DNA from: Onchidella celtica
Taxonomy: Eukaryota > Mollusca > Gastropoda > Systellommatophora > Onchidiidae
Assembly: GCA_963931925.1 (NCBI GenBank)
Contig: OZ007579.1
Location: 49,013,174 to 49,077,173 of the forward strand
Direction of reading: 5' to 3'
DNA length: 64,000 nucleotides
Part shown: in pieces, positions 21,314 through 34,505 of the stretch
Layout of the letters: the number at the start of each line of letters is the position of its first letter
How positions within the stretch are numbered: the first letter of the stretch is position 1
Program-made: the position numbers and the translations under genes
The notes under the pieces: generated by a model
The model's input: only the letters and a program-made list of their open reading frames with translations
The model's database searches: none
What the model was told of the DNA's origin: nothing

Positions 21314-21454
21314 CTGGAGTCACAACCTTCCTGCATAAGATGTACAGTTCTGCATCATCCGGGCAATCCCATGCGATAAGGCCAGTGTACAGAGGCCCTG
21401 ACCAGAATCTGAATGCTGTGGAGGTGGTGTGATTGCTCTCACTCCACACAGCGG
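21314..21454 (-). CDS. Gene B exon: CTLD1 C-terminal half
   Basis: 141-bp exon, phase 1 to 1, acceptor CGTCAG and donor GTGAGA. It encodes AVWSESNHTTSTAFRFWSG and later LIAWDCPDDAELYILCRKV. The W-x-C spacing and final Y-I-x-C match the last strands of a CTLD. No EPN/QPD calcium-sugar motif is seen, so sugar binding should not be assumed. It joins the previous exon through an Ala codon. Confidence 0.8.
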
Positions 21455-22228
21455 CTGACGTTGTTTATTGTGCTGAAATTGAGGTTTGTGATGAAGTAGT
21501 CACTTGACATAACAGTGCTATTGAGCCAGAGGTATTCTGGTTGGGACCGGGGGTTGGGGAGGTGGGGGGGGGGGGGACAATGAAGCTGATAAGTACAATT
21601 TCGTAAGAAATGTCTGTCATTCAAAAAAATGTGAGAGAGAATGTTCTATTGTATAAAACATTTTCTTCCAACGATTTCTTTATTTCATCTGCCTTCTCCG
21701 TCTCCCCCAATTTCTAGTTGGTTAATCTGTTGTTCTCCCACTCCCCTACCCCTTTTTCGCCCCCACCCCCTTTTCTCCCATTCTTTCTTCTGTAGCCTTT
21801 CCTGGCTTTTCTTTTCGTCTCTTGCTATAAATAATTCTTCTGTCTTTCTCCTCTTCTCCTTCATTCGTCAGCTCCCTCTCTGATTCTTTGCTTCTACCTC
21901 CCGTTGTAGTGTCTTGTTTCGTGTACTTTTTAGTTATTTATTCATCTATTTATTTATTGTTGCGTTTGTCTACGCATATAATTATTTGGTCATGTATATA
22001 TATATAATATATATATTTACTTTGGCTGCAAATAATATGCTGCTATTGGGCTATTATTGCTCAGCGTTAAAGCTGTGTATTATTCCCACACCTGCTTGAA
22101 ACTAATGTTATTTTCCCCTCAGTCACTGGTAGAAATGGGTTTGTGTTCTTGATTAGTTTTACTGATGGCGATGGTGGTGATGATGATAATGATGATGAAA
22201 AAAGAAGACGACTCCCACAACAACCTAC

Positions 22229-22407
22229 CACTCCCTGGGCTCAGTTCCGGGTTTAACCAGTAGAGTTGACCATTCCTATCTTGATCTGGTAGGTAATTTT
22301 TAACATGAGCCATTTCTTCGTAGTTTTCAAACCATGCCAGGGAGGCTCCTGGCTCGATTGTGGAACAAATGGAGAGAGAACTGTTCTGATCAGTGGCGAA
22401 TTTGGAT
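22229..22407 (-). CDS. Gene B exon: CTLD1 N-terminal half
   Basis: 179-bp exon, phase 2 to 1, with a pyrimidine-rich acceptor (CCCCTCCACAG) and donor GTAGGT. It encodes SICSTIEPGASLAWFENYEE and ends in QLYWLNPELSPGS. This is the C-type lectin-like pattern C-x(n)-G-x-x-L-A followed by the first core W-x-x strand. The usual WIGL appears as YWLN. The exon carrying the preceding CTLD cysteine was not identified. Confidence 0.75.
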
Positions 22408-22685
22408 CTGTGGAGGGGATTTTGTGAAGAGTTTAAGTGAGGTAACTCGTTTTGAAAGGAATTAACGCAATGCAATATTAATACTATAATTATCTCAAGC
22501 CCTTTTTGTATTTTAGGAGGCCATAAATCCACTTTCTACCGAAATCGAGTTATCTGGTAATGGTTTGAAACATTGTGCATCTAACAATCTTCGTCTGGTG
22601 TCGGTTTCCTTTACAGACAAGAGAAGCATTCAAAATTCTTTATTGTCATATATTATCTAAAACGGGCAGTGAAACACTCTGATTT

Positions 22686-22688
22686 CGC

Positions 22689-22730
<42 letters not shown>

Positions 22731-22747
22731 ACACACACACACACACA
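22686..22747 (+). repeat. CA dinucleotide repeat
   Basis: ACACAC tract with one T interruption. Confidence 0.95.
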
Positions 22748-22749
22748 TA

Positions 22750-24568
<1,819 letters not shown>

Positions 24569-24663
24569 TTAGTTTGGGTCCCATTTGAATTTTCGACTTT
24601 TTCCACCCATGGTGAGATGTTCCAAGTCAAAATGTGGCCAGAAGTAGGTGAATGCTGCAGGGC
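24569..24663 (-). CDS. Candidate terminal exon with stop codon
   Basis: Acceptor TTTATTTCTCAG followed by 30 sense codons and TAA at 24571-24569. The peptide includes AAFTYFWPHFDLEHLTM and a basic tail. It joins the candidate at 24942-25079 in phase (Arg codon). No AATAAA was seen shortly downstream. If real, gene A ends here and gene B is separate. Nothing in the peptide identifies a family. Confidence 0.3.
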
Positions 24664-24941
24664 CTGAGAAATAAATCAGATATAATACAATAAAATGTAA
24701 AGGAAAAGGGACACACAAATCAAATTTCGGTCAACAGAGCTTCTTTGGGAAAAAAAAAAAATCCTGTAGACAACCAAGGACAGATTTTCTGTAACACTAG
24801 CTGTGATCCCCCGACTGTGCCAGGGGTAAATCCATGTATTAGGTTCAGTTTTGGGTGATTAAAATGGACCTGCTTCACTTTGGACCTTGCCTTTAAGTTT
24901 ATTTTCTTGTTGTTGTTTGTTTGTTTCTAGATACGTCTTAC

Positions 24942-25079
24942 GGCACTCCGTTTGCACGTTAACGCATTGCGCACCGCGTAAATATTCAAGAGGTGGAATG
25001 CGGCAAGAACCGGAGCACACACAAAAGATGGCTGCCGGGCTTTCTATTTGCGGACATGTGACGTGACCGAGTCTTACCT
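24942..25079 (-). CDS. Candidate Cys-rich exon, possible gene A exon
   Basis: 138-bp open segment, phase 1 to 1, with acceptor CCTAG and a good donor (GTAAGA). Its translation has six cysteines in about 35 residues, including TCPQIESPAAIFCVCSGSC and a later QC and EC. No family is recognised. It would join exon 9 in phase, but the metal-binding segment would then be missing, so at least one exon between them must be hidden by the N gap or undetected. It could be a chance open segment. Confidence 0.35.
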
Positions 25080-25583
25080 CTAGGTTTATTACAAACTCTT
25101 TGGTAGGAAATGATAGCGTCGTAATGTTAGTGGAACAGAAAGGATGGGGGAGGGGGTCTGGGGAAAGGAGAACATTGAGTGACATGAAACAAATACTTCC
25201 CCATCATTTCAAACTTCCAATTCTATAAAAAAAGACACCTTCTACAGGTCAAAGTCATATGTAAATAATATGCAAAATTGAGTAATCTGAGCGGCGCCAG
25301 GTCTTATTAAAAATTGGGCAGGTTTTTATGTTTCTATTATATATATAAGGTTTTGTCACGTGTTCTTACTACTAGGACACCACGGCAATGTTTTTCTTAG
25401 CGAGTTTATAACTTGTAGGTACACATCAAAAGTGTTTGGCGCCAGGGGAGCGTACATATACGTACCTTCGTATCCCTAACCCCGTCCTTACCCTCAATCC
25501 CAAATCTTAACCCTGCCCCATACCTTTTCAACCAAAAAACAGGAGGAAAACCAAAAGAAAATCTGAAAGAATAATGAATTAAG

Positions 25584-25783
25584 NNNNNNNNNNNNNNNNN
25601 NNNNNNNNNNNNNNNNNNNNNNNNNNNNNNNNNNNNNNNNNNNNNNNNNNNNNNNNNNNNNNNNNNNNNNNNNNNNNNNNNNNNNNNNNNNNNNNNNNNN
25701 NNNNNNNNNNNNNNNNNNNNNNNNNNNNNNNNNNNNNNNNNNNNNNNNNNNNNNNNNNNNNNNNNNNNNNNNNNNNNNNNNNN
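25584..25783. other. Assembly gap (200 N)
   Basis: Exactly 200 N characters, probably a fixed-size scaffold gap of unknown true length. It interrupts a LINE remnant and lies where the missing zinc-site exon of gene A could be. Confidence 0.99.
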
Positions 25784-26096
25784 CAGCAAACAAAGCGTTA
25801 CAATAGTCTAATTTAGATATAACAAAAGATAGAACAGGTTTAATGGCTGCTTCCTCTGAAATAAGATTCCTAATTTGACTAATTTTCCTTAACTCAAGAT
25901 AGCAAATTTTTCTAACATGCGAAATGGCCTTCTCCATGGATAGATTGCAGTCCAGGTAAACCCCTAGATTTTTCACACAATGGGATATAGGTATCTTAGT
26001 GTCATCAAACTCGATAGTGGACCGTTGTACGGACTTCAGGGAATATGCATTTTTAACCCTTTGGCTACCGAAGCTGTGAAAGCTAGATTTTCTCAA
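25784..26096 (-). pseudogene. LINE RT C-terminal remnant (CR1/jockey-like)
   Basis: Frame on the minus strand with VKNLGVYLDCNLSMEKAISH, then KICYLELRKISQIRNLI and SKLDYCNALF. The N-L-G-V-x-x-D-x-x-L-S...H-I...S-R/K-L-D-Y-C-N-x-L signature belongs to CR1/jockey-type RT tails. It runs into the N gap. Confidence 0.8.
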
Positions 26097-26384
26097 ATCC
26101 AGTCTATAATAAGATCCGCTAATTTTAGTTATTTTAAGTGGCGAATATGAATCTAAATTAGGCTGTCGATCTGTATTTAAAATCTGGTAACTGACGGAGC
26201 AATAGAGAGTTAACAGCTGTGCTGTTTCAGTACTGAGGAGTTAAAGACAACAAATCTTCGCTAACTTTACAAATGAAAAGTAGAGCAGGTATTTGTAATG
26301 GACACTTTGATATGGTCCCAGGGGAGGGGAGAAAAACTACAGCAAAAAAAAAAAAAAAAACGCCGAAGGACATCGCACACTTAC

Positions 26385-26422
26385 CTGCGACATTTGGATT
26401 TCTGTCTGTAAATATGTCAAAC
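26385..26422 (-). CDS. Gene A exon 9: 38-bp micro-exon of M12B domain
   Basis: 38-bp exon with a T-rich acceptor (TTTTTTCTTCAG) and donor GTAAGT. In phase it turns the preceding Gly codon into GFDIFTDRNPNVAG, fitting the L-F-T-G-x-D-x loop that precedes the G-x-A-x-x-x-x-x-C segment. It ends in phase 1. It lies 3 kb from exon 8, the intron between them containing the solo LTR. The next expected family segment (GxA...C and HExxH) was not found. Confidence 0.7.
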
Positions 26423-26859
26423 CTGAAGAAAAAAGTATGAATTATTGTAACCTTAACGAAATTATGCAAAAAATATTATCTTCAGAACGGAATTTCGTTG
26501 AATTTGATATTAATACTTCAACTGCATTTAGTAGATATTTTACTTTCTGTTGTGTTTGCTAAATTATGCCTTTCAGTTTGTATCCTGTCGCGATGTGGGT
26601 TAGATGGGGAGAATTCGACTGACACTCTTTCGAGGTCCGCTCCCACAATCGACGAACACACAAAAAAAATTACTTGCACTCTAAAAACTAAATAAATCAA
26701 TTGCTTTGATTTTTAGCAGAACTGGAGGGCAGTTTAATTACAGGAATTAATGTAACAAATATAATTATAAATATAAATATCAATTCAAAGGCAACCGAAT
26801 CTAACTAATGAAACTACAGCTTTCTATAAAGACTAACTTATTCACTCTAACTACTTGCA

Positions 26860-27330
26860 GGTCATATGAGTTATATGCCAAATAGAATCCGCGCACGTGG
26901 CGACGGATATAACAGTTTAAATTCTATTAATTCAATGAGACATGTTATGATATGGACATTTCCTCTAGACACGCCATGGAGAATGCTTGTACAACCATGC
27001 GTTGTCTGGCGGTAGCTCTGAAACTGTTTTCAAAAGTAAGTAGAACGGTTCACTTTCATCATTACAAATTAATATGGACTCTCACCATTAGGCCCTCACT
27101 GGGAGTGAGAGCGCTGGATGTAAACGCTGTGGGTTCATATCAAACCAAGTAGCTTAGGCTCTGGAGCTTTAAATCATCACGCTCCTCACAATATGGACTG
27201 CTCAACTGCGTCTCTATGTCTCTCATCTGGCTGAGGACTATCGCCGTCCACCTCGTAAATGGATTGTCTACATGTGGCATCTATCTAAGCTCTGCACGGG
27301 TTTAAATACTAAAGCTATGTCTCGACCTTC
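26860..27330 (+). other. Gene A intron between exons 8 and 9, left part
   Basis: No exon or recognisable element found; it may be the left part of the repeat that is clearest at 27330-27770. Confidence 0.3.
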
Positions 27331-27770
27331 CGTCCAGATTCATACATTTGATTGGTGCAGTCGCTTCAGCTCAGCCTGCAATATTAATTTATGCTTGTCA
27401 TGGCCTTGCGCCAAAATCAAGGTCAATTTTACGGTCTACACAAAATTTAAAATGCGAAACATTAACTACTAAAATCTTCAAACCCGTGCTTTCTACTCTT
27501 ATGCACGAATTTCCGAACGCCAACTAAGCGTCTAAAAAAAATACCTTTACTCGCCCCTTATCTATGTTAATCACAATCACGGGGTCGAGAACTGCTCTGT
27601 CATTCCTAGCTATACATTTATTCTGTCTCGCCCCTCCTTCTCTCCATCCATCAGAAAAAAGGTGTTTCAAAACAAACTGTTCACGAGAACAGCTCAAGGA
27701 CAAATTACGCTGGTTATAATCAACAAGATAGTAAAAATTAACTCACTGACGTCGTGACCTAGCACGGCAT
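27330..27770 (+). repeat. Dispersed repeat R, copy 1
   Basis: Collinear with 49840-50290. Shared blocks include TTTGATTGGTGCA, CACGGGGTCGAGAA, CTGTTCACGAGAACAG and ACAAATTACGCTGGTTATAA. No coding capacity. Class unknown; a solo LTR or non-autonomous element is possible. Confidence 0.75.
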
Positions 27771-28140
27771 TTATGATCCTAATGTGATCATGACATATCC
27801 CTTTCTGAAAAAACGTGAAGGTGAGAGGGCGTAAGCCGTAGCCTTGCCAGTATTGAAATTTCATTCCTTCTCAGCTACGTTATGCTTCAGTGTCAACCTA
27901 TTGGCCTCGAATTTTAGAGGAGTAAGAAAGGCAAAGAAAACAGAGGTTAAAGAAATTTTGTAATTGGGAAGTCATAATAATTAGCACATGATTATAATAT
28001 ACGGCATCTTAATGTGTCAACAATAAGCCCGTTTTTATACCGTATAGTAACTTGCCGACACCACAAGTAGGCTCGGTAAGTAGCAATTAATGAGGCTGGT
28101 TATTATCACAAAGGTTTGGATCAAACTTGGATAATATGAT

Positions 28141-29332
28141 TGTCACAAATCCCAGACTGGGAGATGTAATAAGTTATGACAGGACAACAATCACGAACGA
28201 ACAAGTTTAACACTTAACAGAACAACCCATCAGACTCACACATTTATTAAACATAATTATACAGATAATAGCGGAATTACATACATTATATTATTGAAAT
28301 TAACTGCCGTACAACGGCCTCATTCTCACATGCACTCTTCCTCGGATCCACAACCCGGTAGTTACTTCCTAAAGGCACTTCGGCCTCAGCCTCTCCCCTC
28401 AGGGTCTTAATAGCACATTAATAATTCACTGGCACCGCAGTCTCTCAATATCACCTTCCTATTGTCATACACCTTAGCATTCCACTAGCACCTCAGCAGG
28501 GCAATAGCACATTATCATTTCAATAGCCCATCAACATGGCAATAGCACATTATCATTTCAATAGCCCATCAACATGGCAATAGTACATTATCACATTCAC
28601 GCTCATATCTACGTCCCTGTCCGTGGCCTGACTGCCACGACTTTATGTGCCTCTACTGTCCTGCACCGCCAGCCTCACTCTTGGCCTATGTGTGGCCTCC
28701 GGCCCTATGCTGGCCTATCCCCTGTGCTCACCGAGGCGGCTCTTTGGCCCGTCCCCGACACCTACAAGAATAACATTACATTGGTATAATACCATACCAT
28801 TTCTATCCACTCCACCTCTCCTTACAACCCATGAAGCGTACACACAATAGTTCACATTTCACTCACCAAACATCTTACGGTAACACACCTCCCTGGGAGT
28901 ACACACTACTCACTCGCGCTACAAATCCATGAACTCAACTTTCATCTATCTCTCATGGCGCACATTGCTATATCCAATATCAAGGACTTCCACATTCCTC
29001 ACATATACTTATTTACATCATGGTAATAGACGAATATAATATAATACATCAATCATAATTATCAATCAACGTTCTACCTACCAGTCATCACTGGAAAAAA
29101 CACTCTCATCCGTCTTCCGACTGCTCCCCTTATGTTCGCCCGCTGGGCTCTTACTAGCGTCCGTTCAGTAGGACCTTCTAACTTGCAGTGATAGTAATAC
29201 AGCGCTTTCGCCTCATTCAGACCCCCCACCACTCACAACATGCACGCTTTAACTTACTTGTCTACGTGCGTTAATTTTACTATCCTCCTTTCCCCCCGTA
29301 ATTATTAACTATCGCTCACTCCACTCGTGACA
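28141..29332. mobile_element. Probable solo LTR (1192 bp) with 5-bp target duplication
   Basis: Begins TGTCACAAATCCC and ends CCACTCGTGACA, so TG...CA with a TGTCAC/GTGACA terminal inverted repeat. It is flanked by ATGAT at 28136-28140 and 29333-29337. Length and termini resemble the Gypsy1 LTR but the body is not obviously the same sequence. It contains a 38-bp tandem repeat and no gene. It lies in a gene A intron. Confidence 0.7.
28503..28595 (+). repeat. 38-bp tandem repeat inside solo LTR
   Basis: Two full units of CAATAGCACATTATCATTTC + AATAGCCCATCAACATGG and a partial third. Confidence 0.9.
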
Positions 29333-29482
29333 ATGATCACTAAGCCTAATCATGACCCTGAACCTTCACCTAAAATAATATAACCCTAAATGTAACCGAT
29401 TGTCCATTTAGCCCTCTGCCTGGGTGTTGCGGTCCGTGCGCCAATAATTAAAATTATTATAAAGACATGTGCCGTCACGTAC

Positions 29483-29628
29483 CCAGTAAAGAGCATCCAA
29501 TGGTCACTAGGGGGCAGCTCAAACCTGTTGGCCTTGACCCAGTGACGGAAAGACTCCAGCGCTCCACTGGCATCCACATACAGAGACCCAGGACGTAATG
29601 TGTAGTTTTCTGTCCAGTAACTCACGTC
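29483..29628 (-). CDS. Gene A exon 8: M12B catalytic domain
   Basis: 146-bp exon, phase 0 to 2, donor GTACGT. It encodes VDASGALESFRHWVKANR and then PPSDHWMLFTG. This is the diagnostic reprolysin stretch (D-A-x-x-x-L-x-x-F-x-x-W followed by D-H-x-x-L-F-T-G) just before the metal-binding region. The family identification of the gene rests mainly on exons 5 to 8. Confidence 0.85.
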
Positions 29629-30437
29629 CTGTGACTGGTGCCAAATTTGTCAGTTATAAACAGTGTAGAACACTCGGGTTTTTTTTTGTTAAACACAATA
29701 TTCCAATACAAATACCCTTTTGTGAGGTTGGCTTAAGCTCAGTTGTCTGGAAGCTTACTAATTCTGACCTCCAAGTGGGAATACTACCGATGATTTAGGG
29801 TCTGTTCCCATGAAGCGTGTTTTCGTAGCTTTTTCTGTGCATCTTTTCAATCAGTGAGCACACCCAGGGTGTATTTTAAGCATATAAAAGTTGCTCTTTC
29901 TATTTCATTGTTAGTGCCAGTGTTCCCATTTAAGCATAGTTTTTAGATTAATAGTTTTCGACAAATCACGCTTGTCAAAAACACGCACAGGAAGTATAGA
30001 CTTCGTGGGGACAGGCTTTTACACCGCACAGTCTATGCAGTAATCAGTAATCTTCGGTATGCAAACAGAACAAACACCATCGATACCGAATACGATTTTC
30101 CTACCTGCACATGTCAAATTATTTCTTACTCATGCAAATCAAAATCACCTGCAAACGCGGGGTATACTAGTGCCACATTAAATTGGATGGCAACCTTCCG
30201 GTAGTTCTGAATTTAGGAAAAATATTTTTTATTATGATTATTATTATCGGTATATCTAAATTTTTCTAGCTTACCTTTTGTCTTTTCTTGTATTTTTCTT
30301 TTCCTTCATCCCTCTTTTTTTAGCCATCAGGTTAAGTCTATCATCCACTGTTTGCACATTTACAACTTGCATTAAGGAGCTCTATTTTGCCAACACTCTC
30401 CACAAAGACTAAGGTAGACACAGTGACCAGTACTTAC

Positions 30438-30521
30438 ATTGACAATCAATAGTCCAGTGACAATAACATTTAGACTAAAGGAAAGATCAACCAGGGGAAT
30501 GCTGCTGTAGCGAACACTGAT
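30438..30521 (-). CDS. Gene A exon 7: M12B catalytic domain
   Basis: 84-bp exon, 28 codons, phase 0 to 0, donor GTAAGT. It encodes VRYSSIPLVDLSFSLNVI followed by VTGLLIVN. In M12B proteases this is the YRS-x-x-P-x-x-D-L-x-I-x-L-V segment. It could be mistaken for a transmembrane helix, but the neighbouring exons place it in the protease core. Confidence 0.8.
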
Positions 30522-31037
30522 CTGTCAAACAAACGAAAGAGCACACACCAAAACATATGAATGAAGTTCTTCTCCCATGAAATAATTTATAATTCTAAAC
30601 ATGATCTTATTTATAAATTAAAATAACAATTTTTCACACAATGTTGAGGTGTATTGCATGAAAAAGACCATGCAACATAGGATGAACTAGTGGGCAAAGC
30701 AAGAAAGTGACATCAATTTAAACCTTTCCTAAGGGGCAAGTTGTAAACTGCAGAACATTATGTCTCACGATATATTACAAGACACATGGCTATTCCCTGT
30801 GCAGTTGATAAAAAGAAATACTAATAATTGGAAAATCGAAAATTTACCAACAGACAAAGAAAAACAAAAACAATCCAAAAACAAGAAATACTGACATTTG
30901 AAATAAACTAATGCTGTTCTTAGGTACAAACAGAATAGCAAACTTGAGGAGAGAGAGAGATCACAGAGAGGAAGAGATAGAGAGAGAGAGAGAACGAGAG
31001 AGAGATAGTGAGAGAGATAATTATATTAGACACTCAC

Positions 31038-31116
31038 CGAGTTTGCAATAAAGGCATAATATAGGTTCATCTCCAGCTCCGTCAATGTCGAGTTGTGGTT
31101 GTAATATTTCAACCAT
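31038..31116 (-). CDS. Gene A exon 6: M12B catalytic domain
   Basis: 79-bp exon, phase 2 to 0, acceptor AACAG and donor GTGAGT. It encodes WLKYYNHNSTLTELEM and then NLYYAFIANS. This matches the helix after the first strand in reprolysins, where the chain continues into a segment on vascular or interdomain Asn positions. An NST glycosylation sequon is present. Joining to exon 7 gives the family's I/V-x-x-R/Y-Y-x-S-I-P-x-x-D-L motif. Confidence 0.75.
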
Positions 31117-32046
31117 CTGTTCAATATATATATATATTCTGGTCATCAGCAATATCAACACCATCATTGTGAATGAAAGGGGGGCCAAAATTCAAAACTG
31201 ACCATTTGTGGCCCAGCTGATCAAAGTTGTAATGGAGTCGGATTTTGTCTTTTTAAAAAAATTAAATAAAGGGTTTTTTTTTTGTTGTTTTTTCACGACA
31301 AACATACTAATCACACATGGAATAGAAACTGGGGAACCAACAATCAGCAAAAATTTAGGTTTCGGGTCAGCTAAGTCATTCTTGCCAGATAAACGTTTGG
31401 TTTTCCAGCCAGGCACCTGGGATGTTATCACCACTCTGAGAAAATGATTTACCGTACTCATGTCCTAAACGTTCACCAATTTCTTGACCCTAGCATTCCA
31501 ATCTGAGTCGAAACTATATTGTTCTGTACAGTAGACGGTACACTTGCAATGAAATGGGCGATGGAAATCATGGTGAGGACAAATTTTAATTATTTTTATT
31601 GTTGATGTTCACTAAAATATGGATGATGCAGATGATGGCGATGTTTTTGAAACTGATCTTATCATAATATTAATGGTAATGGTAATATAATAGTAACAAC
31701 TACCACCCAATGTTCCAATATTACTATTTGCTAACCCTATCGTGAAAGCGTGAAAGTGTACAGAGATGATGATGATAACTGATTTTTGCCAATCTATTCT
31801 ATGAACACTTTAAGATAACTTCAGTGTTTGTATTAATATATTATTATTTTAAATGGGGAGTACAATAAGCCATTTAAGTGTTTAGAACATGTTCTTCTCC
31901 TGCTAAATTAGGTCCACAATATCTGTTGGGTTTTATCTTAGGGGCAGAGATACGACAGTCTCAACGATATCAACGAAAGCGTCACCACCAACATCAGCCC
32001 ACTGTCATCATCTGCCATCATAAAGGTTACAACGATGACAACTTAC

Positions 32047-32185
32047 ATGCGATAGTCCCTATTATCTGCCACCATGAACAACTGAATCTCGTGTTCTGTA
32101 CCACTCCCGATATGTCGCTTACCACGGGCCTGAATTTTGCGGACCCTTGATGACCGTGAGATCTCCCCTGTACTTTTCCTGGTTA
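32047..32185 (-). CDS. Gene A exon 5: furin-like site and start of M12B catalytic domain
   Basis: 139-bp exon, phase 1 to 2, donor GTAAGT. A basic stretch ends in R-G-K-R, a canonical proprotein-convertase site. It is followed after ten residues by EIQLFMVADNRDYR, the first strand of the reprolysin catalytic fold (family pattern v-E-L-x-x-V-x-D-x-x-x-Y). The exon therefore spans the maturation boundary. I first misread an internal GTAAGC as the donor; the longer exon is better because it restores the strand and the phase. Confidence 0.8.
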
Positions 32186-32523
32186 CTGTTTGAAAATTCA
32201 ACAGAAAAATAATTTTAATAAAAAGAATAAAGGGTTTCTACAAATTCATTAGAAACAATTTAAGCGCTAGAGATTGAGAAGCTGGAAAATTTGTCAACGT
32301 ATTCCAATTTGTCAGAGAGCAAAACCTGTTTAGGATCTTTTGTATTTTATGACCTAAAGGCCCAAACAAAATCAGGTACGCTAGAGATTTTTTCTTTTAT
32401 AACTTTTTAGAAAACGCTACCACTGAAATATTAGGCCATTCTCTCCATAAAAAGTGTTACTGAACATCTTAAATGAGAACAGGGTTCCGAACGACATCAC
32501 AAAGATGAAGACCAGCGCCAAAC

Positions 32524-32656
32524 CTTCATTGTTCATGATCTCTATATAGTCATTTCTAAAGTCCACTTCCCGCGTCTGTTTGTGTATCTGGTGGAGTCCG
32601 CCACTGGGATCTCTGGTCAGCTGTAACTGGTCTAGACCGTCATAGAAGATTCCTTC
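32524..32656 (-). CDS. Gene A exon 4: propeptide end
   Basis: 133-bp exon, phase 0 to 1. It begins EGIFYDGLDQLQLTRDP and continues with SGGLHQIHKQTREVDFR. In the family this segment corresponds to the G-x-I-x-x-x-x-x-x-L-x-I-x-P strand pair before the processing site. The donor is a weak GTTTGG, chosen because reading on gives an unrelated hydrophobic stretch and then a stop, whereas this donor joins exon 5 in frame. Confidence 0.7.
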
Positions 32657-33249
32657 CTGATGTTAAAAGATTGTCTTGTATTTTTCCAAATGCGTATACA
32701 AATCGTACGTAAAACAGCTATCATTCAATCTATATCAGTTAAAAGAAAGTTACACATAATACTCTTTTCCCACTGCCTGTAATGTTAGGTAAGCAAAGCC
32801 GAAATTCTGGATAGTAAACCGGTGACAAGGTTACGTTTCCACAAGGAGCCACGAAAGGCACTAATTAGTGCAAATTTAACAAATGTAGCCTATGATAATT
32901 CACAAGGTTACTTAAGATCCTAACCAAAGCTGAGACTCGACTTTGTTCCTATCTTCCTTCTGTTACTGGTTTGTTTGTATTTTATTCCCATCTAACCTTA
33001 TCTTTCCACATCCTCTAAATTGTGTTTAGATATTTACCGGTCCCCTCCCACACACACACACACACACACTGTTTTAAATGTTGTGGTATATCTCCCAGTT
33101 CTCATCGACTAGACCTAACTCATTACTTTCACTGATAACGGTGGTTTATCAGAGGAGAAAGTGGATGGTATACATATTTGGTCAAGACCACCGTCTTCAT
33201 GTATGAACCATTTCAAAGAACAGACACAGGTAAACTGACCAAGACTCAC

Positions 33250-33330
33250 CAATATAAAGTCAGATCTATTGCTGGTTTTCCGCACCACAAAAGAACTGCC
33301 GGTTGTTTCATTAGTAAAGAGACCAACAGC
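33250..33330 (-). CDS. Gene A exon 3: propeptide continuation
   Basis: 81-bp exon, exactly 27 codons, phase 0 to 0, acceptor TTAG and donor GTGAGT. It encodes GLFTNETTGSSFVVRKTS and SDFIL, which matches the G-x-F-x-N-E-x-x-G-S-S segment of ADAM/ADAMTS-type propeptides. There are two potential N-glycosylation sites (NET, NRS). It reads through into exon 4 with no frame problem. Confidence 0.75.
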
Positions 33331-34049
33331 CTAACATGAAACAGATAGAGAAATCAGTGAGATATCATACGAAGTAGTACTAGTGTCAGTACAACATGGC
33401 ATAGGGATCAGATGCAGTGAATAGTACCCAAAAAAAAAAAAAAAACACTCATGGGTTCGACCCAAGGCTTTAAAGAAATAAACATACAGCGTTACTACAA
33501 AATGCGGCCCAACTGGCAATTTCAAAATTGCGTCAAATCAGAAATAATATCTCACTGCCACCATGAACGGTATTGTAAAAGAACTACTGAAGTGTACTGC
33601 AGCAGCTTACAGATGTTCCGATGTGTGAGCCCCAAGTCACGTGGCATCTTGCCTTACTCATTCAATCAGGGTGACTGCACTCTGACAACTGAACAAACAA
33701 TGCGAACAACCGCCTTTTTAAACATGTTGTCAAGAACCCCGAGCTACTTATACGAGCATTAGCATGGCTAAAAATTCAATAGTTTCTTTACTGTCTACTA
33801 CCATACAAGGTGAGTGTCAATGTCTTATACAGGTTTGGTGTAATAACTGTTTATGAAAAAGAAAAAGGACTTCAAAAGAAAGATCAGGCGCCGCACCTCT
33901 ACCATCTCACGACCTTAGTTCTTGTTTGTTCCATTTTCTAAAACATTGGAGATCGTCTAGTATGTGACACTTGTTTAAACTACTGTTGGAAGAAACAAGT
34001 ACTTAGGTCGCGATCTGGTCAACATTGGTCAACGCATCTATGTACTCAC

Positions 34050-34288
34050 TGGATCATGAAGTAACTGTTTGCGTTTAATTCTCCCGTTTTCAATGACAAA
34101 AACTGGGAAATGCGGTAAATCTTTCTTGCCATCTTTGTTCACGCCCAATGCACTTCGTCTCATTCTCAGATGTACATCCCTTGACCCAAACGTGACTCGA
34201 AAGTGCATGTTACTGGGCATGTCTCCAACTGACCGTGTGTGCCTTGAACCTGTGTGTAACTGAGGAGGTAATTCGTAACTCTGGTCCA
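34050..34288 (-). CDS. Gene A exon 2: reprolysin-type propeptide, first part
   Basis: 239-bp exon, phase 1 to 0, donor GTGAGT. The translation contains FRVTFGSRDVHLRMRRS followed by FPVFVIENG. This is the pattern of the M12B propeptide (an aromatic-rich beta segment, then an L.L.R.-type strand, then the exposed loop). The propeptide normally keeps the protease latent in the secretory pathway. Acceptor TTTAG at 34289-34290 was preferred over a closer CTCAG because only it gives the right phase with exon 1. Confidence 0.75.
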
Positions 34289-34389
34289 CTAAAGTTATCT
34301 CTACTGCGTCTGAGGAATGGCAACAACATAAGAAGCTTCAATATTCGTTTGTGCATGAACTATGAAGGGCTTTGAGTGCAGCAGGTCTA

Positions 34390-34403
34390 GAGAGAGAGAG
34401 GGG

Positions 34404-34441
<38 letters not shown>

Positions 34442-34443
34442 CC

Positions 34444-34474
<31 letters not shown>

Positions 34475-34505
34475 GAGAGAAAGAAAGAGACAGCGAGGGA
34501 CGGAG
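34390..34505 (+). repeat. GA-rich low-complexity tract
   Basis: GAGAGA repeats in the intron between gene A exons 1 and 2. Open frames through it are artefacts. Confidence 0.9.

Noticed and set aside
29386-32700. Polycystin-like channel reading of the hydrophobic exons
   Set aside because: First impression from VRYSSIPLVDLSFSLNVI; the adjoining exons (propeptide, VADNRDYR, DHWMLFTG) fit M12B proteases far better.
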